The position numbers were made by a program, and so were the translations under genes. DNA of 14,734 nt from Peptoniphilaceae bacterium (GTDB lineage: Bacteria; Bacillota; Clostridia; Tissierellales; Peptoniphilaceae), in NCBI GenBank assembly GCA_029983595.1, contig JASBZD010000020.1, forward strand, positions 1 through 14,734. The letters are read 5' to 3'. Below are positions 7,200 to 14,130 of the stretch, piece by piece (within the stretch, counting starts at the first letter, position 1; the number at the start of each line of letters is the position of its first letter). The notes below the pieces were generated by a model. That model worked only from the letters and a program-made list of their open reading frames with translations. It had not been told where the DNA came from and ran no database searches.

Positions 7200-8459
7200 A
7201 TGGCTAAAAAATTATATTGTCCAGAATGTGATAATGAAGTAAAAGAAGGGGAAAACTTCTGCAGTAGATGTGGATATGAGTTTAGAGATGATATAAAATC
7301 TGAGGATACTGAAAAATCTAATAAAACTATGGTAGTTTCTATTATATTAGCTGCAGCTGTGATTTTTCTAATTGTGTATTTATTTTTAAATCCTAAAGAG
7401 AGTACAGATGCTTATACTAAGTTATATAGTGATGGAAAGCTTTCTAAGGTAGCTGAAGATGGAGATACAATTCTAGAAAAAAAAGATGCTAATGATAAAA
7501 TCTGGGAAGTAGTAATTGCATCTAATTATAGAACTGGCGAAAAAGAAAAGTCTGAAAAACTTATAAAAGAGTTTATAGATAAGGATATGAAAAATTCAGA
7601 AAATACTGTAGTCGTTGCGACTTTAGGTAATCTAGCGTTTGATGAGGGAGATTTTAGTACTGCTATTGAGGCTTATGATAATTCTTTAATAAAACTTTCA
7701 GGATTTGATAAAGATTATGCTGCAGAAAGTGCCCAAAAATATATAAGATCCTATATTATTTTAGGAGATTATAATGGCGGTCTAAATAAGATAGATGAGC
7801 TTTCTAGGATTTTGGGAGCTGATACTTTTACTAGCGTAAAAAATGAGCTAATGCAGGCAAAATTAAAGCATGAAAATAAAACTGTAGTTTCTAAAAAACC
7901 AGAAGAGCCTAAAGCTCCAGTAGAAAAAATAGAGGAAAAACCAGAAGAACCTAAAATTGAAGAAAGAGATGTAAATATTGCTCCTATTAAGGATGCGACT
8001 ATTATAGTAGATGGGACTGAAGTTTATAAATCTAAAGATTTTATAAAAGATAATGATAAAATATTGGTTCCACTAAAAGAGACTTTAAAAGTTTTAGAAT
8101 CTGGGCTTGAGCCTGGTATGGAAATTGATATTTTACAGATTTTTATGGTTACTGATAATGGGACTAATAGTGTAAATATCGAAGAATATGCTGATGATCT
8201 AAAAGAAGGTGATACTTTTATAATTGGGTTTGTGAAAGACTCTGGAATAGTTTCAGGAGAATTTACTATTGGTTCAGATCAATATGCAGATATTAGTCCA
8301 GAAGGTGCCGATTTAGATTTAACTTATGAGATGAATAATAAAGTAGTTTTAGAAGATGGCGAAATCTACATGAGTCCACAGGATATAAATGAGTATATCT
8401 ATCCAATTATTTATAAAATGGAGAAAAATACTTTAAATATAGAAAGTGACTATAAATAA
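7200..8459 (+). CDS. Zinc-ribbon, membrane-anchored protein with TPR-like and copper-amine-oxidase-N-like regions
   Basis: A 419-residue protein of unknown function. Parts seen in order: an N-terminal zinc ribbon with Cys7, Cys10, Cys21 and Cys24 (CPEC...CSRCG), which would be cytoplasmic; a single membrane helix at about 44-63; helical TPR-like repeats at about 136-201 (NLAFDEGDFSTAIEAYDNSL; IRSYIILGDYNGGLNKIDEL); a charged linker at 232-256 with two KPEEPK copies; and a C-terminal region of about 262-412. That last region (ATIIVDGTEVY, then DKILVPLKETLKVLESG, later VVLEDGEIYMSPQDINEYI) resembles the twice-repeated copper-amine-oxidase N1-type domain found in many clostridial surface proteins. 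The part after the membrane helix should lie outside. GAGG at 7191-7194 precedes the ATG. It has its own terminator, so it is monocistronic. The domain assignments beyond the zinc ribbon and helix are inference from pattern. Confidence 0.85.
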   Translation: MAKKLYCPECDNEVKEGENFCSRCGYEFRDDIKSEDTEKSNKTMVVSIILAAAVIFLIVYLFLNPKESTDAYTKLYSDGKLSKVAEDGDTILEKKDANDKIWEVVIASNYRTGEKEKSEKLIKEFIDKDMKNSENTVVVATLGNLAFDEGDFSTAIEAYDNSLIKLSGFDKDYAAESAQKYIRSYIILGDYNGGLNKIDELSRILGADTFTSVKNELMQAKLKHENKTVVSKKPEEPKAPVEKIEEKPEEPKIEERDVNIAPIKDATIIVDGTEVYKSKDFIKDNDKILVPLKETLKVLESGLEPGMEIDILQIFMVTDNGTNSVNIEEYADDLKEGDTFIIGFVKDSGIVSGEFTIGSDQYADISPEGADLDLTYEMNNKVVLEDGEIYMSPQDINEYIYPIIYKMEKNTLNIESDYK

Positions 8460-8468
8460 GATATATAA

Positions 8469-8502
8469 AGTAGTAGACTTATATTTGGTCTGCTGCTTTT
8501 TT
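8469..8502 (+). terminator. Terminator after the zinc-ribbon protein gene
   Basis: A 10-bp stem, AGTAGTAGAC (8469-8478) with GTCTGCTGCT (8488-8497) including two G-U pairs, followed by T residues to 8502. Confidence 0.85.
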
Positions 8503-8503
8503 A

Positions 8504-8531
8504 TTGAAAACGTTATTTTATGTAGTATAAT
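8504..8531 (+). promoter_or_regulatory. Promoter of the aspartase / symporter operon
   Basis: TTGAAA (8504-8509) and TATAAT (8526-8531), 16 bp apart, lie about 50 bp before the aspartase start codon and right after the preceding terminator. Confidence 0.75.
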
Positions 8532-8578
8532 AATTATAAATGTTGATTTAAAATTCTAGCATAAAATAGGAGGTAAAT

Positions 8579-9976
8579 ATGACAGAACTTAGAAGAGAGC
8601 ACGATTCATTAGGTGAGGTAGATATTGAGAAAAATGCATATTATGGAGCTAATGCCTTAAGAGCAAAGAATAATTTTAATATTACTGGTACGTCAATAGA
8701 TGAAAAACTTATAGACGCTATGATGGAAGTAAAAAAAGCTTGTGCCATCCAAAATGAAAAAATTGGTCTACTAGAAAAAGATCAAATGCAATCTATTGTT
8801 AGGGCTTGTGATGAAGTACTAAATGGAAATTATAAAGATGCTTTTATAGTAGATCAAATCCAAGGTGGTGCTGGAACTAGCTTTAATATGAATGCTAATG
8901 AGGTTATAGCTAATATTGCCAATAAGGATTTAGGTGGAGATCTAGGTGTTTATGATAAAGTCCATCCTAATGATCATGTAAATAAAGGTCAGTCTACTAA
9001 TGACGTAATCCCAACTAGCGGAAAAATTGCACTAATTAGATATTTTAAAGAGTTAAAAGAAGAAAATGAAAAACTTATCGCATCTTTAGAGAAAAAATCA
9101 GAAGAATTTAGCGATGTATATAAAATGGGTCGTACTCAGCTTCAAGATGCTGTTCCTATTAGTTTGGGTCAAGAATTTAAGGCATATTCTCATGTTTTAA
9201 AACGCGATATGGATAGATTTGATTTAGCTATAGATACTTTAAGTCATGTAAACCTTGGTGGTACTGCTATTGGTACTGGTATAAATGCAGATCCTGAATA
9301 TGTAAATAATGTAGTAGATGTTTTATCTGAAGTATCAGGTCTAAAACTTATCCAAAATGAAGATTTAATAGATGGAACACAAAATCTAGACGGATTCTTA
9401 TTTGCATCTTCTATACTTAAAACTTATGCATCAAGCTTATCAAAAATTTCTAATGACCTAAGACTTATGTCATCTGGGCCACAATCTGGAATTGGCGATA
9501 TAAAACTTCCTGCTATGCAAGCTGGTTCGTCAATTATGCCTGGTAAAGTAAATCCTGTTATTCCAGAAGTAGTAAACCAAGTAGCATTTAATGTTATAGG
9601 TAACGATATGACTGTTACTATGGCGGTGGAAGCTGGACAGCTAGAACTAAACGCTTTTGAGCCAGTGATTTTCTATAAATTATTTGAATCTCTAAAAACT
9701 CTTAAAAATGCTATAAATACACTTAGAATTAATTGTATTGATAATATAATCGTGGATAAAGATTTTCTAAAACGTAAGGTAGAAGAAAATGTCGGTCTAG
9801 TTACTGCGTTAGCTCCACATTTAGGATATGAAAAATCTTCAGATATAGCTCATAAAGCTTTAGATAACAATAGAGGAGTAAGAGAGCTAGTTTTAGAAGA
9901 AGGGCTTTTAACAGAAGAAGAATTAGATAGAATACTAGATTTTAAAAAGATGGTAAAACCTGGTATAGCTAAATAG
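8579..9976 (+). CDS. aspA: Aspartate ammonia-lyase (aspartase)
   Basis: A 465-residue enzyme of the aspartase/fumarase superfamily that converts L-aspartate reversibly to fumarate and ammonia in the cytoplasm. Seen: the signature AGSSIMPGKVNPVIPE (315-330) with the catalytic Ser in the flexible SS loop (317-318), GQSTNDVIPTS (138-147), and GRTQLQDAVPISLGQEF (184-200). Gln187 is informative: class II fumarases have His at this place (GRTHLQDA), while enterobacterial aspartase has Gln. GNDMTVTMAVEAGQLELNAFEPVI is also aspartase-like. Length is normal. AGGAGGT (8569-8575) precedes the ATG. The next gene, 36 bp on and with no terminator between, is an acidic amino-acid symporter, which supports aspartate as substrate. 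Fumarase is unlikely. Confidence 0.93.
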   Translation: MTELRREHDSLGEVDIEKNAYYGANALRAKNNFNITGTSIDEKLIDAMMEVKKACAIQNEKIGLLEKDQMQSIVRACDEVLNGNYKDAFIVDQIQGGAGTSFNMNANEVIANIANKDLGGDLGVYDKVHPNDHVNKGQSTNDVIPTSGKIALIRYFKELKEENEKLIASLEKKSEEFSDVYKMGRTQLQDAVPISLGQEFKAYSHVLKRDMDRFDLAIDTLSHVNLGGTAIGTGINADPEYVNNVVDVLSEVSGLKLIQNEDLIDGTQNLDGFLFASSILKTYASSLSKISNDLRLMSSGPQSGIGDIKLPAMQAGSSIMPGKVNPVIPEVVNQVAFNVIGNDMTVTMAVEAGQLELNAFEPVIFYKLFESLKTLKNAINTLRINCIDNIIVDKDFLKRKVEENVGLVTALAPHLGYEKSSDIAHKALDNNRGVRELVLEEGLLTEEELDRILDFKKMVKPGIAK

Positions 9977-10012
9977 ATTTTAAATAAATATTAATTATTT
10001 GGGAGAAATTTT

Positions 10013-11329
10013 ATGAAAGATAATGAAATAAAAAAAGATAGACAAAAAATGAGTCCTACTAAGGCGATTTTATTATCTATGCTATTTGGGCTTGTGGTAG
10101 GTTTAATACTTCACTATACTCTTCCTGAAGGAAGTTATATAAAAGATAAAGTTTTAATAAATGGGTTATTTTATCTTCTTGGAACTGGCTTTGTAAGATT
10201 ATTACAAATGCTAGTTGTACCATTAGTATTCTTCTCTATTGCCAGTGGTGTAATGCAGATGAGAGATATTTCTCAATTTGGTAGAGTAGCAGTGCGTACG
10301 CTTTTACTATATGCGTTTACAACTGCTGTAGCTGTAGCGATCGCTTTACTAATGGGAAAAGTTTTTAATCCTGGCGTAGGAATGAATCTTTCGACTGCTG
10401 AGATAGTATTAGATCCAGAAAAAGTAGCAGAGGCTCCAAGCTTAATAGAAACATTAGTTCAGATTATACCTAAAAACCCGATAGGTGCGATGGCTAATGG
10501 AGAAATGCTTCAGATTATATTCTGGTCATTTATGACTGGTGCAGTAATTGGTACAAATCCACTAGAGCTAGATTTATTAGAAAAAATTATATCTCAAGGA
10601 AACGATTTTATGATGAAAGTTACTTCTGTAGTAATGAAAGTAGCTCCAATTGGTGTATTTGCTTTAATAGCTCGTACATTTACAGAAATCGGACTTAGCA
10701 TAGTAGGACCACTTTTAACTTTTATAGTTGCAGTACTTGTGGCGATGATTATATTAGTAGTGATAATTTATATTCCTCTAATATCTATTTCATCTAAAGC
10801 TAGCCCAAAACAATTTTTCAAAAAAGTATTCCCAGTTTATACTTTTGCATTTTCATCAGCTAGCTCTAATGCCACAATTCCGCTTACTCTAGCATCTTGT
10901 GATTCTATGGGTGTTCCAAGAGAGATTTCTTCATTTACTATACCTCTTGGGGCTACTATAAATATGAATGGTACAGCTATTTATCAAGGTTGTGCGGTAA
11001 TATTTATCGCTAACGCTTATGGAATTCCACTAACTACCGGAAATCTAATAACAGTAATTTTAACTGCTGTATTAGCTTCTGTTGGTACTGCTGGAGTACC
11101 GGGAGCTGGTATGATTATGTTATCAATGGTATTAGCTTCAATCGGTCTACCAGTAGAAGGTGTGGCATTAATTATGAGTATCGAGAGAATTGTAGATATG
11201 TTTAGAACTGCATTTAACGTTACTGGTGATGTAGTAGCTACATTCGTAAGTGCAAATAAAGAAGGTCTTGTAGATAGAGAGAGATATCTTTCAGATGAAA
11301 AACCTAAAGTAATGGATGATATAAACTAA
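10013..11329 (+). CDS. Dicarboxylate/amino acid:cation symporter (acidic amino-acid type)
   Basis: A 438-residue membrane protein of the DAACS (GltP/DctA-like) family, importing aspartate, glutamate or C4-dicarboxylates with H+ or Na+. Family motifs: serine-rich hairpin FSSASSNATIP (280-290), NMNGT (317-321), GTAGVPGAG (358-366), and the substrate helix VDMFRTAFNVTGD with Asp395, Arg398, Asn402 and Asp406. These match the spacing in archaeal GltPh, where the Arg holds the side-chain carboxylate, so an acidic substrate is expected rather than a neutral amino acid. About eight membrane helices and two re-entrant hairpins are expected. GGGAG at 10001-10005 precedes the ATG. Co-transcription with aspartase suggests aspartate uptake for deamination; exchange of aspartate for fumarate cannot be excluded. 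Confidence 0.92.
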   Translation: MKDNEIKKDRQKMSPTKAILLSMLFGLVVGLILHYTLPEGSYIKDKVLINGLFYLLGTGFVRLLQMLVVPLVFFSIASGVMQMRDISQFGRVAVRTLLLYAFTTAVAVAIALLMGKVFNPGVGMNLSTAEIVLDPEKVAEAPSLIETLVQIIPKNPIGAMANGEMLQIIFWSFMTGAVIGTNPLELDLLEKIISQGNDFMMKVTSVVMKVAPIGVFALIARTFTEIGLSIVGPLLTFIVAVLVAMIILVVIIYIPLISISSKASPKQFFKKVFPVYTFAFSSASSNATIPLTLASCDSMGVPREISSFTIPLGATINMNGTAIYQGCAVIFIANAYGIPLTTGNLITVILTAVLASVGTAGVPGAGMIMLSMVLASIGLPVEGVALIMSIERIVDMFRTAFNVTGDVVATFVSANKEGLVDRERYLSDEKPKVMDDIN

Positions 11330-11641
11330 TGGATCATTTTTTAAAAAAACTTATTATAGGTATAACTTTATTATTTTATTACATTTAAGTATATATTTTG
11401 GAAACTACATACTTTTTGTTATTTTTTTATAGCATTTTTTATAGTTTCAAAATTTTTAAAAATTAATGTAGAGATAAGTCAAGGGTCTAAATGGTTTCAC
11501 CTTTTATTAATATTTCCAATAATTTTTATTAATTTATACTTATCGAATAATCAGAATATCTATATCTTACTTTCATTAGTTTCTAATATATTAATCTTAA
11601 TAATTTATTATTATCATATAAAATACAAATTAAAAAATTAA
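11329..11641 (+). pseudogene. Frameshifted small membrane-protein gene
   Basis: An ATG overlaps the last base of the symporter stop codon (TAATG), and the frame reads MDHFLKKLIIGITLLFYYI before a stop at 11386-11388. A second frame, shifted by +1, is open from 11366 to the stop at 11639-11641 (91 codons, with no ATG/GTG/TTG start early in it). It continues as a hydrophobic protein with segments such as FCYFFIAFFIVSKFL, WFHLLLIFPIIFINLYL and YILLSLVSNILILIIYYY, ending HIKYKLKN. Joined, they give a protein of roughly 100 residues with about four membrane segments. The frames overlap at 11366-11385, in T-rich sequence. One extra base there, by mutation or sequencing error, would explain it. No family was recognised. 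Together with the terminator that follows, this accounts for the 380-bp gap after the symporter. Confidence 0.55.
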
Positions 11642-11672
11642 CAAATCTAAATTAAGTTTGTATTTAGCATAT

Positions 11673-11707
11673 AAAAAGAGTCTTGTAAATTTTTGCAAGA
11701 CTCTTTT
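11673..11707. terminator. Bidirectional terminator between the symporter unit and the DUF1858 gene
   Basis: A perfect 12-bp stem, AAAAGAGTCTTG (11674-11685) with CAAGACTCTTTT (11696-11707), has an A tract on the left and a T tract on the right. It can therefore end plus-strand transcripts from the aspartase operon and minus-strand transcripts of the convergent gene at 11711-11908. Confidence 0.85.
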
Positions 11708-11710
11708 AAA

Positions 11711-11908
11711 TTACTCTTGTTCTAATTTATTTAAACTTTTCATAAGATGTTCTAGATCTAAACCATGAACCATAGCTGCTTCTTCTAAAGATTCCATTTG
11801 GCTAGAAGGACATCCTACACATCCCATTCCGTGAGCCATTAGAATTCTTATAGTTTCAGGATTTTGTCTAATTACATCTCCTATTAACATTTCTTTTGTA
11901 AAAGCCAT
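11711..11908 (-). CDS. DUF1858-family CxxC protein (hybrid-cluster-protein-associated redox disulfide type)
   Basis: A 65-residue cytoplasmic protein matching the family from end to end: KEMLIGDVIRQNPETIRILMAHGMGCVGCPSSQMESLEEAAMVHGLD. The motif GMGCVGCP gives Cys30 and Cys33, a CxxC pair proposed in the family to be redox-active. Such proteins often stand near hybrid cluster protein or act as stand-alone domains in anaerobes. The biochemical role is not established, and no hcp gene is in this window. AAGGAGGC (plus 11915-11922) precedes the ATG. A TATAAT on the minus strand (plus 11934-11939) may be its -10, though no clear -35 was found. It is divergent from the adenosyltransferase gene. 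Confidence 0.88.
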   Translation of the reverse strand: MAFTKEMLIGDVIRQNPETIRILMAHGMGCVGCPSSQMESLEEAAMVHGLDLEHLMKSLNKLEQE

Positions 11909-11961
11909 TTTTATGCCTCCTTATTTTTTATAAATTATACTATAAAATTTATAGATTTAAC

Positions 11962-11975
11962 GTTGTTTTAACAAC
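11962..11975. repeat. Short inverted repeat in the divergent intergenic region
   Basis: GTTGTT and AACAAC arms of 6 bp around a 2-bp centre. It lies in the 217-bp region between the DUF1858 gene and the adenosyltransferase gene, near the position expected for the minus-strand -35. A regulator site is possible, but short AT-rich palindromes arise easily. Confidence 0.45.
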
Positions 11976-11981
11976 AATAGC

Positions 11982-12005
11982 TTAACTAAAATCTCTTTTA
12001 GTTAA
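11982..12005. repeat. Perfect 10-bp-arm inverted repeat between divergent genes (candidate operator)
   Basis: TTAACTAAAA (11982-11991) and TTTTAGTTAA (11996-12005) flank the 4-bp centre TCTC. It lies between the start codons at 11908 (minus) and 12126 (plus). No T tract or gene end is adjacent, so it is not a normal terminator. The TTAAC...GTTAA outer arms are of the style bound by dimeric helix-turn-helix regulators. The regulator is unknown. Confidence 0.6.
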
Positions 12006-12125
12006 CAATCTTTATTATACCCAAAAAATATTAAATTAATAGCTTTTAATTCCGACAAAAATGGATATATTTATTATAGAACAATTTTGTTAAAAATAAT
12101 AATAAATATATTTAAGAGGTGAAAA

Positions 12126-12698
12126 ATGAGCGGCGAAAAAAAAGTATATGGAGCAATTTATACTAAAGGTGGAGATAAAGGACAGACTTCACTATATGAC
12201 GGAGTAAGAGTAGGAAAAGATGATGTACGAGTAGACGCATATGGTACTGTAGATGAAATGGGAGCTTATCTAGGATTTTCTAGAAGTTTTATAGAAGATG
12301 AAGATTTAAAACAAGAGATTTTAGATATCCAAAATAAATTATTTGTAGTAAACCATAACCTAGCTACATCAGATCCAGAAAAAATCACTCGTCATATTAC
12401 AGAAGAAGATATCACAGTTTTAGAAAAGCTAGTAGATAAATATATGGAAAAAGCAGGAGATTTTGAAGGATTTATTATAAATGGCACTAGTCCTGCTTCT
12501 GGAGTTTTACACATAGCTAGAACTGTATGCCGTAGAGCTGAAAGAAGGATTATCGCTTTATCTAGAGAAGTAGAAATTGACCCATTAGTAATAAAATTTA
12601 TAAATAGATTATCAGATGTTATCTATTCATTTGCAAAATATTCTGAATCTCAGATTATAGATGTTGAATGGGATAAAAAATTAGAATTTAGAGGTTAA
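12126..12698 (+). CDS. PduO-type cob(I)alamin adenosyltransferase
   Basis: A 190-residue cytoplasmic enzyme that transfers the adenosyl group from ATP to cob(I)alamin, making adenosylcobalamin (coenzyme B12). Seen: the N-terminal ATP-binding motif TKGGDKGQTSLYDG (13-26), RVDAYGTVDEMGAYLGF (35-51), CRRAERR (135-141) and NRLSDVIYSFAKY (160-172), all diagnostic of the PduO/MMAB family and unlike CobA/BtuR. Length is that of the stand-alone domain. AAGAGGTG (12114-12121) precedes the ATG. It is transcribed alone with a terminator after it. No other B12 gene is in the window, so the dependent enzyme must be elsewhere. Confidence 0.93.
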   Translation: MSGEKKVYGAIYTKGGDKGQTSLYDGVRVGKDDVRVDAYGTVDEMGAYLGFSRSFIEDEDLKQEILDIQNKLFVVNHNLATSDPEKITRHITEEDITVLEKLVDKYMEKAGDFEGFIINGTSPASGVLHIARTVCRRAERRIIALSREVEIDPLVIKFINRLSDVIYSFAKYSESQIIDVEWDKKLEFRG

Positions 12699-12702
12699 AC
12701 CT

Positions 12703-12729
12703 AATCCGGTTTTATAGCCGGATTTTTTT
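12703..12729 (+). terminator. Terminator of the adenosyltransferase gene
   Basis: A 7-bp GC-containing stem, AATCCGG (12703-12709) with CCGGATT (12718-12724), followed by a run of seven T residues to 12729. The stretch from here to the next promoter (12730-12890) is very A/T-rich and shows no gene or clear structure. Confidence 0.9.
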
Positions 12730-12890
12730 ATTGTAAAATTATTTCTTATTTTAGAATAATATTTATTTTTTTGTCTATAAAAAGTAATCTTATTATTTAA
12801 CAAACAAAGAAAATTAATTTCAATCTTTAAATAATATAAATATATATAGATTTATATAAGTTTTAATATTAAATATTTTAATTTTACCTA

Positions 12891-12918
12891 TTGACATTTA
12901 GAATAGTAGGACTAAAAT
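12891..12918 (+). promoter_or_regulatory. Promoter of the ATP synthase operon
   Basis: TTGACA (12891-12896) and TAAAAT (12913-12918), spaced 16 bp. Transcription would start near 12925, leaving a very short leader before the atpB translation start. Confidence 0.75.
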
Positions 12919-12934
12919 GAGTACGTAACAAAAT

Positions 12935-13738
12935 TTGACAAAGGGGGAGCTTGTCATCAATAAAAAAGTTATTTATACATTTATTGCACTTATAGTTATA
13001 TTTTTTGGACTAAGCCTTGTGGTTAATCCGCCTCCACAAACAGAGACGATTTCAGAAGTAATGCAAGATGCAGTACTTCATAACCATAATAAGGTTGAAG
13101 TTCTGGGTTTAAAAGTAAATCCGGCAGTCATATCGGCATATTCTGTTACTGCTATTTTATTAGTTTTAGGAGTTTTTATTAGATTTTTAGTAATTCCTAA
13201 ATTTAAAATAGTGCCAGGTTCGTTTCAGATTATACTTGAATCTATTGTAGGATATTTTAATAATCTAGCTAAAACATCTAGTCCAGTAAGAAATAAATTT
13301 TTAGGAGCATATATTTTTGCTGCTGGAATATATATATTCTGTTCTACGATTTTTGAGCTATTTGGAGTTCCGGTTCTTACAACTACTGGAGCGACAGTAT
13401 CACTACCGGCGCCGCTATCTGACTTAAATAATGCTATTATGCTAGGTGTTTTATCTTATTTAATAATAGTTAGTGGAGCAATAGCAGAGAATGGACCTAA
13501 GGGAATTTTAAAAGGCCTTAAAGAATTTTCGCTTCCATTATCAATGAGTTTTAGGCTTTTTGGAGCATTATTATCTGGTCTTTTAGTAAATGAGTTAATT
13601 TATCACTATATGTTTTTAAGCTATGTTTTACCAGTTATTGTAGCGGTTTTATTTACGCTTTTACATGCGGTAATTCAGGCTTATGTACTAACGATGCTTA
13701 CTTCATTATTTTATGGTGAAGTTACAAATAAAGAATAA
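12935..13738 (+). CDS. atpB: F-type ATP synthase subunit a
   Basis: Membrane subunit a, which forms the ion half-channels of F0. Seen: FSLPLSMSFRLFGALLSGLLVNEL with the essential Arg (207, counted from the TTG at 12935), PAPLSDLNNAIMLG, and the C-terminal HAVIQAYVLTMLTSLFYGEV. An extra hydrophobic segment at about 13-30 precedes the family core. The start is uncertain. The only standard start codon in frame is TTG 12935, but it has no Shine-Dalgarno upstream and lies about 10 bp from the predicted transcription start. A strong AAGGGGGAG (12941-12949) lies inside that reading and would instead serve the non-standard AUC at 12956. The missing residues would be few (MTKGELV). It is the first gene of the operon; no atpI or other gene precedes it. 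Confidence 0.9.
   Translation: MTKGELVINKKVIYTFIALIVIFFGLSLVVNPPPQTETISEVMQDAVLHNHNKVEVLGLKVNPAVISAYSVTAILLVLGVFIRFLVIPKFKIVPGSFQIILESIVGYFNNLAKTSSPVRNKFLGAYIFAAGIYIFCSTIFELFGVPVLTTTGATVSLPAPLSDLNNAIMLGVLSYLIIVSGAIAENGPKGILKGLKEFSLPLSMSFRLFGALLSGLLVNELIYHYMFLSYVLPVIVAVLFTLLHAVIQAYVLTMLTSLFYGEVTNKE
12936..12956 (+). promoter_or_regulatory. Hairpin presenting the atpB Shine-Dalgarno in its loop
   Basis: TGACAA (12936-12941) is complementary to TTGTCA (12951-12956), enclosing the 9-nt loop AGGGGGAGC that carries the ribosome binding site. The arms reach to both candidate start codons. Whether it forms in the mRNA is unproven. Confidence 0.5.
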
Positions 13739-13763
13739 GAATTATAAATTTTAGGAGAGAAAA

Positions 13764-14120
13764 ATGAAAAAAAATAAAATTATCGCTTTAATATTAACAT
13801 TTGTTATGGTTTTAGGTACTTTTACACCAGTTCTTGCAACTTCTGAAACTACACCTGCTACAGAAAATAAAGTAGCTATTTCTGAAGAAGGACAAATTAA
13901 AAGTAACAAAGCTATTGGTGCGTCTGTAGCTATTGGTATTGCTGCTGGACTTGCAGCTATTGGTATGGGTATTGCGATTGGTAAAGCGGCTGAAGGTATT
14001 TCACGTCAACCAGAAGCAGAAGGTAAAATAAGAAACTCTTTAATGCTTGGTCTAGTTTTTATTGAAACTGCCATTATTTATGCACTTATCGTAGCAATAC
14101 TAGTTATATTTGTACTATAG
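13764..14120 (+). CDS. atpE: F-type ATP synthase subunit c, with signal-peptide-like N-terminal extension
   Basis: The ring subunit of F0, 118 residues against the usual 70-90. The core (about 50-118) is a standard two-helix hairpin: GIAAGLAAIGMGIAIGKAAEG, the polar loop SRQPEAEGKIRNS, then LGLVFIETAIIYALIVAILVIFVL with the ion-binding Glu101. In sodium-binding rings a Gln, a Val and a Glu-Ser/Thr take part. Here Thr102 is present, but the Gln position appears to be Met68, so the ion (H+ or Na+) cannot be called. Residues 1-25 look like a cleavable signal peptide (KKNK, hydrophobic stretch, TPVLA before TSE), followed by a polar stretch to about 47. AGGAGA (13753-13758) precedes the ATG. It lies between subunits a and b, as usual. 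Confidence 0.92.
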   Translation: MKKNKIIALILTFVMVLGTFTPVLATSETTPATENKVAISEEGQIKSNKAIGASVAIGIAAGLAAIGMGIAIGKAAEGISRQPEAEGKIRNSLMLGLVFIETAIIYALIVAILVIFVL

Positions 14121-14130
14121 GTGATCCGAT

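Noticed and set aside
8579..9976. Class II fumarase
   Set aside because: The signature is shared by the superfamily, but GRTQLQDA (Gln in place of the fumarase His), the overall similarity to aspartase and the acidic amino-acid transporter neighbour favour aspartase.
11958..11975. Rex-type redox repressor site
   Set aside because: One half-site resembling TTAACAA is present, but the second half at the required spacing does not match TTGTTAA. It is kept only as a short palindrome.
12730..12890. Possible small gene or RNA between the adenosyltransferase and ATP synthase operons
   Set aside because: Extremely A/T-rich with frequent stops in all frames and no supported stem, ribosome binding site or promoter apart from the atp promoter at its end.
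12917..12928. Mini-ORF (ATG AGT ACG TAA) upstream of atpB
   Set aside because: Its ATG overlaps the predicted -10 box, so it would not be part of the transcript.
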